Source: Streptomyces griseus
Lineage (GTDB): Bacteria; Actinomycetota; Actinomycetes; Streptomycetales; Streptomycetaceae
Direction: 5' to 3'
DNA: 64,000 nucleotides
Assembly (NCBI RefSeq): GCF_900460065.1
Contig: NZ_UAVD01000005.1
Coordinates: forward strand, 62,001 to 126,000
Part shown: piece after piece, positions 25,300 to 35,164 of the stretch
Position numbering within the stretch: the first letter of the stretch is position 1
How the letters are laid out: each line of letters begins with the position of its first letter
The notes under the pieces: model-generated
Seen by the model: only the letters and a program-made list of their open reading frames with translations
Database searches by the model: none
Told to the model about the DNA's origin: nothing
Position numbers and translations under genes: made by a program

Positions 25300-26799
25300 C
25301 TACTTGACGTCGCCCATGAGCGCGCGGATCTTGCGTCCGGCCACTATGAAGGCGATGCCCGCCGCGACGGCCACGACCGCCTGCAACGTGTAGTACGCGG
25401 CGTCGCCGAGCGGGGCGTTGAGCTTCGTGGTCCAGCCGTTCAGGGCGTTGCCCGTCGACGTGGCCAGGAACCACAGGCCCATGATCTGGCCGATGAACAT
25501 CTTGGGCGCCAGCTTCGTGGACAGCGACAGGCCGACCGGGGAGAGGCACATCTCACCCATGGTCTGCGCCAGGTAGACGGCGAGCAGCCAGAAGACGGTG
25601 ACCTTGCCGGTCTCGCTGTTCGCGGCGGCCGCGCCCGCCAGGCCCATGATGCCGAAGGAACCGCCGATGAGGAGCATCGCCAGCGCGAACTTCATCGGGG
25701 TGCTGGGCTCCCGGTTGCGCGTGGCCAGCTTGACCCAGAGCCCGGCGAAGATCGGGGCCAGGATGATGACCATGGCGGGGTTGACCGACTGGAGCCAGGA
25801 GGCCGGGAACTCCCAGCCGCCGATGAAGCGGTCCGTCTTGTTGTCCGCGAAGATCGTCAGCAGCGAACCGGACTGGTCGTAGATCATCCAGAAGAGCACG
25901 GCCGTGATGAAGAACCACACGTACGCCTTGATCTTCGGCCGGTCCTCCTGGGTCAGCGCCGGGTTCCGGAAGATCGAGACGAAGTACACGATCGGCACGA
26001 CGACGCCGAGGACGGCCAGGACGTTGACGATGTGCTCGATGTCGTACGTGCCGAGCGCCAGGTCGATCAGCAGTGCGGCGACCGCGACGCCGGACCACAG
26101 GCCGACCTTGCGCAGCATCTGCCGCCGCTCCTCGGGCGAGGCGGGCTTCGCGGGCAGCTTGCCGACGTCGCCGAGGTGCTTGGAGCCCAGCGCGTACTGG
26201 ATGACCGCGAAGGTCATACCGACACCGGCGACACCGAAGCCGAGGTGCCAGTTGACGTTCTCGCCGAGGTAGCCGACCAGCAGCGGGGCGGCGAGCCCAC
26301 CGATGTTGATCGCCATGTAGAAGAGGGTGAACCCGGCGTCACGGCGGGAGCTGGGCTGGCCCTCGTAGAGAGCGCCCACCATCGCCGAGATGTTCGGCTT
26401 CAGCAGACCCGTACCGGCCGCGATCAGCGCCAGACCGATGAAGAACGCGATGTCACTCGGAAGGGCCAGGGTGAAGTGGCCCAGCGCGATGACGATGCCG
26501 CCGACCAGAACGGCCTTGCGGGCGCCCCAGAGGCGGTCGGCGACCCAGCCGCCGGGCATCGCGGCCATGTAGACGACGGCGTTGTAGACACCGTAGATGG
26601 AGGCGGCGAGCGCCTCCCGGCCCTCGAGGGGGCCGTCGAGCACAGCGGCCACCAAGTACAGGGTGAGGATGGCGCGCATCCCGTACCAGGAGAAGCGTTC
26701 CCACATCTCCGTCATGAACAGGGTGGCCATACCGCGGGGGTGGCCGAAGAAGGTCTTCTCGCCGGAATTCGGCGAGTCCTTCGTCAGGCTGGACGCCAT
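25300..26799 (-). CDS. POT-family (PTR2) proton-coupled oligopeptide transporter
   Basis: A 499-residue major-facilitator transporter of the POT/PTR family. Family signatures: MTEMWERFSWYGMRAILTLY at the first helix (the ExxER-type proton-coupling motif), then GYLGENVNWHLGFGVAGVGM and FTLFYMAINIGGLAAPLLVG (PTR2 signature FYxxINxG). About 14 membrane segments. The start at ATG 26799 (MASSLTKD) has AAGGA upstream; the frame is open for 66 more codons without coding character. It imports di- and tripeptides. The divergent two-component system starts 488 bp away, so common control is possible but not shown. Confidence 0.93.
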   Translation of the reverse strand: MASSLTKDSPNSGEKTFFGHPRGMATLFMTEMWERFSWYGMRAILTLYLVAAVLDGPLEGREALAASIYGVYNAVVYMAAMPGGWVADRLWGARKAVLVGGIVIALGHFTLALPSDIAFFIGLALIAAGTGLLKPNISAMVGALYEGQPSSRRDAGFTLFYMAINIGGLAAPLLVGYLGENVNWHLGFGVAGVGMTFAVIQYALGSKHLGDVGKLPAKPASPEERRQMLRKVGLWSGVAVAALLIDLALGTYDIEHIVNVLAVLGVVVPIVYFVSIFRNPALTQEDRPKIKAYVWFFITAVLFWMIYDQSGSLLTIFADNKTDRFIGGWEFPASWLQSVNPAMVIILAPIFAGLWVKLATRNREPSTPMKFALAMLLIGGSFGIMGLAGAAAANSETGKVTVFWLLAVYLAQTMGEMCLSPVGLSLSTKLAPKMFIGQIMGLWFLATSTGNALNGWTTKLNAPLGDAAYYTLQAVVAVAAGIAFIVAGRKIRALMGDVK

Positions 26800-27287
26800 G
26801 GTCGATCCTTGCTGGTCGGGACGCGACGCCTCGTGAGCTGTACGCGCCCGGTGGGGGGCAGCCGGCACCGGCGCGGCGTACCCCGCCCCCACGCCTGAGG
26901 GGGGACGTGCTCCGTGCGGCCGGACTCCTGACGGAGGTGCGGCGGCGGAGCGGGGAGAAACCGCGTCGGGATCCACGCCCGTCGCGCGTCCTCGCACTCC
27001 GGGCCCGGCTCACAGGTCGTTCACTCAGGAGCCGGCGGGAACCGGCCCCGCACACAAAAGAGACCCTTGGCGCTCATGGCTGCCCAAAGGTCCTTGAGTA
27101 GTGCAACAGGCGTTGGGACACCATACGACACGACACGGCGGGATATGAAAGGACTTGAGACATGGATCACAGGTCCCGGTGGAACCACACTCCCCTATTC
27201 AAAGGCCCCCGTCCGCTTTATGGCGCTGACCCGCAGGTGGCGTCGTGGGCCTCACCTCGGACCCTCCGTCCGGACTACCATCAGTCC
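26800..27287. other. divergent intergenic region, POT transporter / two-component system
   Basis: No gene seen. The half nearer the transporter is very GC-rich; the half nearer the response regulator (27060-27210) is AT-richer and probably holds its promoter. A CTATTCA heptamer at 27195-27201 equals one arm of the hutU palindrome but has no partner arm. Confidence 0.5.
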
Positions 27288-27965
27288 ATGACCCGTGTAC
27301 TGCTCGCCGAGGACGACGCATCCATCTCGGAGCCACTGGCCCGCGCACTGCGTCGGGAGGGTTACGAGGTCGAGGTCCGCCAGGACGGTCCGACCGCGCT
27401 CGACGCCGGACTCCAGGGCGGCATCGACCTGGTCGTCCTCGACCTGGGGCTGCCCGGGATGGACGGTCTCGAAGTCGCCCGCAGGCTCCGGGCCGGCGGC
27501 CACACCATCCCGATCCTGGTGCTGACGGCCCGCGCCGACGAGGTCGACACGGTCGTCGGCCTGGACGCGGGCGCCGACGACTACGTCACCAAGCCGTTCC
27601 GGCTCGCCGAGCTCCTCGCCCGGGTCCGCGCCCTGCTGCGCCGCGGGGCCTCCGAGCCCGTCGCGCAGCCCGCCACCCACGGGGTCAGGATCGACGTCGA
27701 GTCGCACCGCGCCTGGATGGGCGAGGAGGAACTCCAGCTCACCGCGAAGGAGTTCGACCTCCTGCGGGTCCTGGTCCGGGACGCCGGCCGGGTCGTCACC
27801 CGCGACCAGCTGATGCGTGAGGTCTGGGACACCACCTGGTGGTCGTCCACCAAGACCCTCGACATGCACATCTCCTGGCTCCGCAAGAAGCTCGGCGACG
27901 ACGCCGCCAATCCGCGCTACATCGCCACCGTCCGGGGCGTCGGCTTCCGGTTCGAGAAGAGCTGA
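27288..27965 (+). CDS. OmpR/PhoB-family response regulator
   Basis: A 225-residue DNA-binding response regulator. The receiver domain (1-120) has the acidic pair AEDDAS, the phospho-acceptor Asp52 in VVLDLGLPGMDGLE, and TKPF near residue 103. The C-terminal winged helix (130-222) ends in the usual WLRKKLGDDAANPRYIATVR and GVGFRFE. Start at ATG 27288 (MTRVLLAEDD) matches the family start exactly. Its kinase follows 55 bp downstream, so they form one operon. Targets unknown; the divergent peptide transporter is a candidate. Confidence 0.93.
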   Translation: MTRVLLAEDDASISEPLARALRREGYEVEVRQDGPTALDAGLQGGIDLVVLDLGLPGMDGLEVARRLRAGGHTIPILVLTARADEVDTVVGLDAGADDYVTKPFRLAELLARVRALLRRGASEPVAQPATHGVRIDVESHRAWMGEEELQLTAKEFDLLRVLVRDAGRVVTRDQLMREVWDTTWWSSTKTLDMHISWLRKKLGDDAANPRYIATVRGVGFRFEKS

Positions 27966-28020
27966 CGTACGAAGCACCCATGCACCCTGAGAACGGCCCC
28001 CGCGGCCCCCTGAGGCCGGT

Positions 28021-29286
28021 ATGCGCCGCCGGCTGATCAGCTCCACGCTCGCCGTGGTGCTCGTCGTCATCGCCGTCTTCGGCGTCTCCCTGGTGATCGT
28101 CGAGACGCGCACCATCAGCGCCAGCGCCCAGGAGAGCGTCGAGTCCGAGGCGCTCCGGCTGATCAGCGTGGTCGACAGCCGGCTGCTGGGCGCGGAGCGG
28201 ATCAACCCCGGGGTGCTGGCCGAGCAGATCGACCCCAAGCGGTACGCCCTGGTCGAGATCCCCGGCCGCGAGCCCATCGCCGTCGGCGAACGCCCCGTCG
28301 GCAGCGTCCTGCGCGCCATCGAGACCGGCGAGCAGGGCGAGACCGTCACCGTCGAGGAGTCCCGTTCGGCCGTCACCCGCGAGGTCGGGCGCACGCTCCT
28401 GATCATCGGTGCGGTGGCGCTGCTGGCGATCGTCTCGGCCGTGCTGCTCGCCGTGCGCCAGGCGAACCGGCTGGCCTCCCCGCTCACCGACCTCGCCGAG
28501 ACGGCGGAGCGCCTCGGCTCCGGGGACCCCCGCCCGCGCCACAAGCGGTACGGGGTGCCCGAGCTGGACCGGGTCGCCGATGTCCTGGACTCCTCGGCCG
28601 AGCGGATCGCCCGGATGCTGACCGCCGAACGCCGGCTCGCCGCGGACGCCTCGCACCAGCTGCGGACGCCGCTGACCGCCCTCTCCATGCGGATCGAGGA
28701 GATCTCCGTCACCGACGACCCCGACACGGTGAAGGAGGAGGCGAACATCGCCCTCACCCAGGTCGAGCGCCTCACCGACGTCGTGGAGCGGCTCCTGACG
28801 AACTCCCGCGACCCGCGCACCGGCTCCGCCGTCGTCTTCGACCTCGACGAGATCGTCAAGCAGCAGATCGAGGAGTGGCGGCCCGCCTACCGCAGCGCCG
28901 GCCGGGCGCTGGTCTGCTCCGGCAAGCACGGGCTGAAGGCCGTCGGCACCCCGGGCGCGGTGGCCCAGGTCCTGGCGGCCCTGATCGAGAACTCCCTCAT
29001 GCACGGCGGCGGCACCGTCGCCCTGCGCACCCGGGTCACCGGCAACCAGGCGGTCATCGAGGTCACCGACGAGGGCCCGGGCGTCCCCGCCGAACTGGGG
29101 GCGCGGATCTTCGAGCGGACCATCAGCGGGCGCAACTCCACCGGCATCGGCCTGGCCGTCGCCCGCGACCTCGCGGAGGCGGACGGCGGCCGGCTGGAAC
29201 TGCTCCAGCAGCACCCGGCGGTCTTCGCGCTCTTCCTCAGCCGGGTTCCGGTCGACCGGAAGACCCCCGAGCGCCCGGTGCGCTGA
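28021..29286 (+). CDS. two-component sensor histidine kinase
   Basis: A 421-residue membrane kinase partner of the OmpR-type regulator upstream. A first membrane helix is followed by an extracytoplasmic sensor of about 95 residues (ISASAQESVESEALRLISVV onward). A second helix near 123-145 (LLIIGAVALLAIVSAVLLAV), a HAMP linker, and a dimerisation H-box with His212 (ADASHQLRTPLTALSMRIEE) come next. The ATPase domain has the N box (LAALIENSLMHGGGTVALRT), G1 box (VTDEGPGVPAE) and G2 box (STGIGLAVARDLAEADGGRL). ATG start at 28021. The sensor shows no recognisable ligand-binding domain. Confidence 0.92.
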   Translation: MRRRLISSTLAVVLVVIAVFGVSLVIVETRTISASAQESVESEALRLISVVDSRLLGAERINPGVLAEQIDPKRYALVEIPGREPIAVGERPVGSVLRAIETGEQGETVTVEESRSAVTREVGRTLLIIGAVALLAIVSAVLLAVRQANRLASPLTDLAETAERLGSGDPRPRHKRYGVPELDRVADVLDSSAERIARMLTAERRLAADASHQLRTPLTALSMRIEEISVTDDPDTVKEEANIALTQVERLTDVVERLLTNSRDPRTGSAVVFDLDEIVKQQIEEWRPAYRSAGRALVCSGKHGLKAVGTPGAVAQVLAALIENSLMHGGGTVALRTRVTGNQAVIEVTDEGPGVPAELGARIFERTISGRNSTGIGLAVARDLAEADGGRLELLQQHPAVFALFLSRVPVDRKTPERPVR

Positions 29287-29397
29287 ACGACGACGGGCCC
29301 GCGCCGGACGCGCTCCCGTACGGGCACGACCGGCCGGTTCCGTCCGGGCCGCGGTCGGTTCGGGCGCCGGAGCGGTTCCCGTACGGCCGGGCCGCGG

Positions 29398-29919
29398 TCA
29401 GTTCCGTACGGGGTCGGGCGTCACCCGTTCCTCCGCCGGCCTGCGCTGTTCCAGAAACCGTTCCGCGTTCAGCACGGCCTCCTTGGCGGGCAGGGTCTTG
29501 AAGACCCAGGTCCGGTAGGACCAGAAGCGGAACAGAGTGGCGACCCCGATGCCGACGATCTTGAAGACGTTGCTCTGCACCGGGGTGTTCCAGCCGAAGC
29601 CGTACGTCGCCAGGTACAGCACACCGGTCTCGATCACCGCGCCCGCCGCGCTGAACAGCAGGAAGAGGGCCAGCTCACGGGTCCGGCCGGTCTTGTCGCG
29701 GTCCCGGTAGGTCCAGTAGCGGAACCCCACGTAGTTGAAGAGGATCGCCACGAACGTCGCGATCACGCTTGCCCGGACCACCTGGAGGTCCGTGGTGTGC
29801 CGCAGCAGGTTGAAGACCGCGATGTTGACCAGCAGGCCGAAAGCGCCGACCGCGCCGAACTTGGCGACCTCCCGGGCCAGCAGCTCAAGCCGGGTCCGCA
29901 GTGCGCCCCGTTCGCTCAT
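29398..29919 (-). CDS. GtrA-family membrane protein
   Basis: A 173-residue protein with four membrane helices in the GtrA pattern (FGAVGAFGLLVNIAVFNLLR, VIATFVAILFNYVGFRYWTY, LALFLLFSAAGAVIETGVLY, then FRFWSYRTWVFK). GtrA proteins help translocate or handle undecaprenyl-linked sugars for cell-surface polysaccharides. The start at ATG 29919 (MSERGALR) was preferred; the frame is open 19 codons further, but neither start has a strong ribosome site. It is convergent with the kinase gene and divergent from purK, not part of either operon. The exact sugar lipid is unknown. Confidence 0.85.
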   Translation of the reverse strand: MSERGALRTRLELLAREVAKFGAVGAFGLLVNIAVFNLLRHTTDLQVVRASVIATFVAILFNYVGFRYWTYRDRDKTGRTRELALFLLFSAAGAVIETGVLYLATYGFGWNTPVQSNVFKIVGIGVATLFRFWSYRTWVFKTLPAKEAVLNAERFLEQRRPAEERVTPDPVRN

Positions 29920-30096
29920 GGTGATCGCTGGCCCCGTCCGTCGGAAGGCGTCTGGAAGACGTGTCGACGCAACCACGTCAACTCCGCCATGCTAACCAGC
30001 CCACCCGTGTGACGCCCGTGAGTCCGCAGGGGTCGTGACCGTACGGCATCCGTACGGCCGTCCGGGGAGCCCCGGCGTGGCGGATACCCTGGAGGC

Positions 30097-31248
30097 GTGA
30101 CGTTCCCGGTAGTCGGCATGGTCGGCGGCGGTCAGCTCGCCCGCATGACCCACGAGGCGGGCATCCCCCTCGGCCTGAAATTCAAGCTGCTCAGTGACAC
30201 CCCCCAGGATTCGGCGGCCCAGGTGGTGAGCGAGGTCGTCATCGGCGACTATCGCGACCTGGACACGCTGCGCGCCTTCGCGCAGGGCTGTGACGTGATC
30301 ACCTTCGATCACGAGCACGTCCCGACCGAGCATCTGCGGGCCCTGGAGGCGGACGGCATCCCCGTGCGCCCCGGCCCCGATGCCCTGGTGCACGCCCAGG
30401 ACAAGGGGGTGATGCGCGCCAGGCTCCTGGAGATCGGCGCACCCTGCCCCCGCCACCGCATCGTGAGCGATCCGGCCGACGCCGCCGCGTTCGCCGAGGA
30501 GGTCGGGGGCTTCCCCGTCATCCTCAAGACCGTGCGCGGCGGCTACGACGGCAAGGGCGTGTGGGTGGTCCGCTCCGAGGCGGACGCGGCCGATCCGTTC
30601 CGCGCCGGGGTGCCGGTCCTCGCGGAGGAGAAGGTCGACTTCGTACGGGAGCTGGCGGCGAACATCGTCCGCTCGCCGCACGGCCAGGCCGTCGCCTACC
30701 CGGTCGTCGAGTCGATCCAGGTGGACGGCGTCTGCGACACCGTGATCGCCCCGGCCCCGGAGCTGGACGAGGAACTGGCCGGCGAGGCCCAGCAGCTCGC
30801 GCTGCGCATCGCCGCCGAGCTGGGCGTCGTCGGACACCTCGCGGTCGAGCTGTTCGAGACGCGCGGCCCCGACGGGAAGCCCGGCATCCTCGTCAACGAG
30901 CTGGCCATGCGCCCGCACAACTCGGGCCACTGGACCATGGACGGCGCGATCACCTCCCAGTTCGCCAACCACGTGCGGGCGGTCCTCGACCTCCCCCTCG
31001 GCGACCCGCGCCCGCGCGCCCCCTGGACGGTCATGTGCAACGTCCTGGGCGGCGACTACCCGGACATGTACCAGGCGTACCTGCACTGCATGGCCCGCGA
31101 CCCGCAGCTCAAGATCCACATGTACGGCAAGGACGTGAAGCCCGGCCGCAAGGTCGGACACGTCAACACCTACGGCGATGACCTGGCGGACGTGCGGGAG
31201 CGCGCCCGGCACGCGGCCGACTACCTGCGAGGAACGATCACCGAATGA
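30097..31248 (+). CDS. purK: N5-carboxyaminoimidazole ribonucleotide synthase
   Basis: A 383-residue ATP-grasp enzyme of purine synthesis that carboxylates AIR to N5-CAIR using ATP and bicarbonate. Motifs: [53 protein letters not shown] (ATP loop), and [20 protein letters not shown] near the metal site. GTG start with GGAGG just ahead. It is coupled to purE by an ATGA overlap, the standard PurK-PurE pairing. Confidence 0.96.
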   Translation: MTFPVVGMVGGGQLARMTHEAGIPLGLKFKLLSDTPQDSAAQVVSEVVIGDYRDLDTLRAFAQGCDVITFDHEHVPTEHLRALEADGIPVRPGPDALVHAQDKGVMRARLLEIGAPCPRHRIVSDPADAAAFAEEVGGFPVILKTVRGGYDGKGVWVVRSEADAADPFRAGVPVLAEEKVDFVRELAANIVRSPHGQAVAYPVVESIQVDGVCDTVIAPAPELDEELAGEAQQLALRIAAELGVVGHLAVELFETRGPDGKPGILVNELAMRPHNSGHWTMDGAITSQFANHVRAVLDLPLGDPRPRAPWTVMCNVLGGDYPDMYQAYLHCMARDPQLKIHMYGKDVKPGRKVGHVNTYGDDLADVRERARHAADYLRGTITE

Positions 31249-31793
31249 CTTCCCCCGGCACCGGATCCCCCGTCGCCCCCCTCGTCGGCATCGTCATGGG
31301 CTCGGACTCCGACTGGCCCGTCATGGAGGCCGCCGCCAAGGCGCTCGACGAGTTCGAGATCCCCTACGAGGTCGACGTCGTCTCCGCCCACCGGATGCCG
31401 CGCGAGATGATCGCGTACGGCGAGGAGGCCGCGGGCCGCGGCCTGAAGGCGGTCATCGCGGGCGCGGGTGGGGCCGCCCACCTGCCCGGGATGCTGGCCT
31501 CGGTCACCCCGCTGCCGGTCATCGGCGTTCCGGTGCCGCTGAAGTACCTGGACGGCATGGACAGCCTGCTCTCCATCGTCCAGATGCCGGCCGGGGTCCC
31601 CGTCGCCACCGTCTCCGTCGGCGGCGCGCGCAACGCGGGGCTGCTGGCCGCCCGGATCCTCGCCGCGGCCGACCCCGTGCTCCAGGAGCGGATGCAGGAG
31701 TTCCTGCAGGAGCTGAACGACCAGGCCACGGAGAAGGGCAAGCGCCTGCGCTCCAAGGTCCAGGGCGCGGACTCCTTCGGCTTCGGAAAGTAG
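31245..31793 (+). CDS. purE: N5-carboxyaminoimidazole ribonucleotide mutase
   Basis: A 182-residue class I PurE that converts N5-CAIR to 4-carboxy-AIR. The family signatures are complete: [60 protein letters not shown], and [20 protein letters not shown]. Start ATG 31245 overlaps the purK stop. A dipeptidase gene follows after 11 nt, so the three are likely one transcript. Confidence 0.96.
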   Translation: MTSPGTGSPVAPLVGIVMGSDSDWPVMEAAAKALDEFEIPYEVDVVSAHRMPREMIAYGEEAAGRGLKAVIAGAGGAAHLPGMLASVTPLPVIGVPVPLKYLDGMDSLLSIVQMPAGVPVATVSVGGARNAGLLAARILAAADPVLQERMQEFLQELNDQATEKGKRLRSKVQGADSFGFGK

Positions 31794-31804
31794 GGACCGG
31801 ACCC

Positions 31805-33001
31805 GTGGACCACCTCGCCCGCGCGCACGAGCTCCTCGCCGTCCACCCCGTCGTCGACGGCCACAACGACCTCCCCTGGGCCCTGCGCGAACAGGTCGGC
31901 TACGACCTCGACGCCCGGGACATCGCCGCCGACCAGCGCGGCCTGCTCCACACCGATCTGAACCGGCTGCGGGCCGGCGGGGTCGGCGGCCAGTTCTGGT
32001 CGGTGTACGTCCGCACCGACCTGACCGGCGACGCGGCCGTCAGCGCCACCCTGGAGCAGATCGACATCGTCGGCGAGCTGATCGCCCGCTACCCGACGCA
32101 CCTGCGCCGGGCGCTCACCGCCGACGACCTGGAGAAGGCCCGCGCGGAGGGCCGGATCGCCTCCCTGATGGGCGCCGAGGGCGGCCACTCCATCAACAAC
32201 TCCCTGGGCACCCTGCGCGCCCTGTACGACCTCGGCGTCCGCTACATGACGCTCACCCACAACGACAACATCGACTGGGCCGACAGCGCGACGGACCTGC
32301 CGCGCCTCGGCGGCCTCTCCGCCTTCGGCCACGAGGTCGTCCGCGAGATGAACCGCGTCGGCATGCTGGTCGACCTCAGCCACGTCGCGGACGGCGTCAT
32401 GCGCGACGCGCTCGCCACCAGCACCGCGCCGGTGATCTTCTCGCACTCCTCGGCCCGCGCCGTCTGCGACCACCCGCGCAACATCCCCGACGACGTGCTC
32501 GCGGCCCTCCCGGCCAACGGCGGCGTCGCGATGGTGACCTTCGTCCCGAAGTTCGTGCTGCCCGAGGCCGTCGCCTGGACCCTGGCCGCCGACCGGAACA
32601 TGCGCGAGCACGGCCTGCACCACCTCGACACCACCCCGACCGCGATGCGCATCCACGAGGACTTCGAGGCGGCCCACCCGCGCCCCGAGGCCACCGTCTC
32701 GACCATCGCGGACCACCTCGACCACATGCGCGCGGTCGCGGGCGTCGACCACATCGGCATCGGCGGCGACTACGACGGCACGGCGTTCACCCCGCGCGGC
32801 CTGGACGACGTCTCCGGCTACCCGAACCTCATCGCCGAGCTGCTGCGGCGCGGCTGGTCCGAGGGCGATCTCGCCAAGCTGACCTGGCAGAACTCCCTAC
32901 GGGTGCTGCGCGACACGGAAGCCGTGGCCCGCGACGAGCAGAGCGGGCGCGGCCCGTCCCACGCGACGATCACGGAGCTGGACGGGCAGCGGCCGCGCTG
33001 A
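31805..33001 (+). CDS. membrane dipeptidase (renal dipeptidase family, M19)
   Basis: A 398-residue zinc dipeptidase of family M19. Metal ligands and motifs: [20 protein letters not shown] (HxD), [53 protein letters not shown], and [20 protein letters not shown]. Family members cleave dipeptides including D-amino-acid-containing ones. The GTG at 31805 was chosen because it lies 11 nt after purE and starts the conserved part; an upstream frame overlaps purE and has no coding bias. No signal peptide, so it is probably cytoplasmic despite the family name. Confidence 0.93.
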   Translation: MDHLARAHELLAVHPVVDGHNDLPWALREQVGYDLDARDIAADQRGLLHTDLNRLRAGGVGGQFWSVYVRTDLTGDAAVSATLEQIDIVGELIARYPTHLRRALTADDLEKARAEGRIASLMGAEGGHSINNSLGTLRALYDLGVRYMTLTHNDNIDWADSATDLPRLGGLSAFGHEVVREMNRVGMLVDLSHVADGVMRDALATSTAPVIFSHSSARAVCDHPRNIPDDVLAALPANGGVAMVTFVPKFVLPEAVAWTLAADRNMREHGLHHLDTTPTAMRIHEDFEAAHPRPEATVSTIADHLDHMRAVAGVDHIGIGGDYDGTAFTPRGLDDVSGYPNLIAELLRRGWSEGDLAKLTWQNSLRVLRDTEAVARDEQSGRGPSHATITELDGQRPR

Positions 33002-33113
33002 CCCGAGCGTGCCTCGTGACGACACGGAAGATTCGGGCAATCATCCACAGTTCCTACGCAACCTCGTGTTAGGGATAGCGGGCAGGATTTCCCTCAACAG
33101 GAGGTACGCAACG

Positions 33114-33440
33114 ATGCGCACGAATCTTCTCCGCGTCACGGCCGCGCTCGGTACCGCGGTCGTCCTGGCCGTCGGCGGCGCGGGCGTGGCCGCCGCCGAC
33201 GGTCTGGGCAACGCGGGCATCGGGAACAAGGGCGTCGGCAACGCGGGCATCGCGAACACGGGCCTGGGCAACGCGGGCGGCTTCAACGGTGGCGTCGGCA
33301 ACGCCGGCCTCGGCAACTGGGGCTGGGGCAACGCCGGCATCGGCAACACGGGCGTCGGCAGCCACGGCTTCGGCAACTCGGGCCTCGGCAGCTCCGGCAT
33401 CGGCAACACCGGCGTGGGCAGCTCCGGCATCGGCAACTGA
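33114..33440 (+). CDS. small secreted pentapeptide-repeat protein (MPTR-like, GxGNx units)
   Basis: A 108-residue protein: signal peptide 1-28 (LLRVTAALGTAVVLAVGGAG, cleavage after AAA) and a mature part made almost wholly of about sixteen five-residue units of the form G-(I/V/L/F)-G-(N/S)-x, for example GIGNK, GVGNA, GLGNW, GVGSH. This is the XNXGX pattern of Pfam Pentapeptide_2, best known from the MPTR repeats of mycobacterial PPE proteins. Start ATG 33114 with AGGAGGT upstream; a longer reading begins at 33009 but lacks a ribosome site. Nothing else in the protein but repeats; function unknown. Followed by a hairpin at 33481-33513. Confidence 0.85.
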   Translation: MRTNLLRVTAALGTAVVLAVGGAGVAAADGLGNAGIGNKGVGNAGIANTGLGNAGGFNGGVGNAGLGNWGWGNAGIGNTGVGSHGFGNSGLGSSGIGNTGVGSSGIGN

Positions 33441-33480
33441 ACCGCCTCGCGCGCCCGGTCCGCACCGGGCAGGCGCCCCC

Positions 33481-33513
33481 GGGCCGGCCGCACGCTCCAC
33501 CGGCGGCCGGCCC
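33481..33513. terminator. terminator between pentapeptide-repeat gene and ugd
   Basis: GGGCCGGCCGC (33481-33491), 11-nt loop, GCGGCCGGCCC (33503-33513): 11-bp perfect arms between convergent genes. No U tract. Confidence 0.6.
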
Positions 33514-33613
33514 GCGTGCGTGCGGGCCGGGCGTTCGCCCGTGCGGCGGTGGGCGGCGGCGTCCGGGGGAGCCGGTCGGCCGGTTCCCCGAAGCCGGCCC
33601 CCGGACGTGTGGA

Positions 33614-34957
33614 TCAGGCCTTCGGGCGGCCCATCGCCCGGTACGTCCACCCGGCCTCGCGCCACACCGCGCTGTCCAGGGCGTTGCGGCCGTCCAGGAT
33701 GATCCGGCGGGCCGCCACCTCGCCCAGCTCCGCCGGGTCCAGCTCACGGAACTCGCGCCACTCCGTCAGGTGCAGCACCACGTCCGCCCCGCGCACGGCC
33801 TCCAGCGCGGAGTCCGCGTAGCCGAGCGTCGGGAACAGCCGCCGGGCGTTGTCCATCCCCTTCGGGTCGAACACGGTCACCTGGCCGCCCTGGAGGTGGA
33901 TCTGCCCGGCGACGTTGAGCGCGGGGGAGTCGCGTACGTCGTCGGAGTCGGGCTTGAACGCGGCGCCCAGCACCGCCACCCGCCTGCCGAGGAACGAGCC
34001 GCCGCCCACCGCCTCCCGGGCGAGCTCCACCATGTGGCCGCGGCGGCGCATGTTGATCGAGTCGACCTCGCGGAGGAAGGTGAGCGCCTGGTCCGCGCCC
34101 AGCTCCCCGGCGCGCGCCATGAAGGCGCGGATGTCCTTGGGCAGGCAGCCGCCGCCGAAGCCGATCCCGGCCCGCAGGAACTTCTTCCCGATGCGGTCGT
34201 CGTGCCCGATGGCCTCCGCGAGCTTCACGACGTCCCCGTCGGCCGCCTCGCACACCTCGGCCATCGCGTTGATGAAGGAGATCTTGGTGGCCAGGAAGGA
34301 GTTGGCGGAGGTCTTCACCAGCTCGGCGGTCGGGAAGTCGGTCACCACGAACGGGGAGCCCTCGGCGACCGGCACGGCGTACACCTCGCGCAGCAGCTTC
34401 TCGGCCCCCTCGCTCGCGACGCCGACGACGATCCGGTCGGGGTGCAGGGTGTCGTTCACGGCGAAGCCCTCGCGGAGGAACTCCGGGTTCCAGGCCAGCT
34501 CGGCACCGGCCCCCGCCGGAGCCAGCTCGGCGAGCCGGGCCGCGAGGCGGGCGGCGGAGCCCACCGGGACGGTCGACTTGCCGACGACCAGGGCGGGCCG
34601 GGTCAGGTGCGGGGCCAGCGAGTCGAAGGCGCTGTCGACGTAACTCATGTCGCACGCGTACTCGCCGTGCTTCTGCGGGGTGTTCACGCAGACGAAGTGG
34701 ACGTCGCCGAACTCCCCCACCTCCTCCCAGGAGGTGGTGAAGCGCAGCCGCCCGGTGGAGCCCTCGATCCCGGCGACGTGCCGCTGGAGCATCTCCTCCA
34801 GACCCGGCTCGTACATCGGCACGCGGCCGGTGGAGAGCAGCTCGATCTTCTCCGGCACGACATCGAGCCCCAGGACCTCGAAGCCCAGCTCGGCCATGGC
34901 CGCGGCATGGGTGGCGCCGAGATAGCCGGTGCCGATCACAGTGATCCTGAGGGCCAT
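33614..34957 (-). CDS. ugd: UDP-glucose/GDP-mannose-type 6-dehydrogenase
   Basis: A 447-residue NAD-dependent sugar dehydrogenase, most likely UDP-glucose 6-dehydrogenase making UDP-glucuronate for envelope glycans. Rossmann motif VIGTGYLGATHAAAMAELGF, catalytic-cysteine motif GFGGGCLPKDIRAF, C-terminal NAD-like domain VAVLGAAFKPDSDDVRDSPA and LHLTEWREFRELDP. Start ATG 34957 with AGGAG seven bases upstream. The family also includes GDP-mannose and UDP-ManNAc dehydrogenases, but the sequence pattern (PEFLREG, NSFLATKISFINAMAEVCEA) fits Ugd best. Confidence 0.93.
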   Translation of the reverse strand: MALRITVIGTGYLGATHAAAMAELGFEVLGLDVVPEKIELLSTGRVPMYEPGLEEMLQRHVAGIEGSTGRLRFTTSWEEVGEFGDVHFVCVNTPQKHGEYACDMSYVDSAFDSLAPHLTRPALVVGKSTVPVGSAARLAARLAELAPAGAGAELAWNPEFLREGFAVNDTLHPDRIVVGVASEGAEKLLREVYAVPVAEGSPFVVTDFPTAELVKTSANSFLATKISFINAMAEVCEAADGDVVKLAEAIGHDDRIGKKFLRAGIGFGGGCLPKDIRAFMARAGELGADQALTFLREVDSINMRRRGHMVELAREAVGGGSFLGRRVAVLGAAFKPDSDDVRDSPALNVAGQIHLQGGQVTVFDPKGMDNARRLFPTLGYADSALEAVRGADVVLHLTEWREFRELDPAELGEVAARRIILDGRNALDSAVWREAGWTYRAMGRPKA

Positions 34958-35131
34958 GGGGTGCTCCTGGAAGATACGGACGGAGGTGCGGACCGAGCAT
35001 AGTCGGGGACCGGAAGGCCGGAATTCACCGCTCCTTCCGTCCGCTCCACCGCATATGTCCCACCCCTGTCGGGAAGCTCACGTACACGGCACGTATGCCG
35101 CCGGGCGGTCGGCGGACTAAAATTGAGTTAC

Positions 35132-35145
35132 TTAACGGTAGTTAG
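35132..35145. promoter_or_regulatory. operator-like repeat upstream of the acyl-CoA dehydrogenase
   Basis: TTAACGGTAGTTAG contains the inverted pair TAAC-GGTA-GTTA. It lies 20 nt before the TTG start and just after TAAAAT (35118-35123), a possible -10 element, so a bound regulator would block transcription or initiation. A TetR-type fatty-acid or branched-acid regulator is a guess. Confidence 0.4.
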
Positions 35146-35164
35146 CATCTGGGGAGTGAGCGTC

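Noticed and set aside
33289-33430. CRISPR-like array
   Set aside because: The repeating GGCAACnnnGGC DNA is the coding repeat of the pentapeptide protein, with 15-bp periodicity and an open frame, not repeat-spacer structure.
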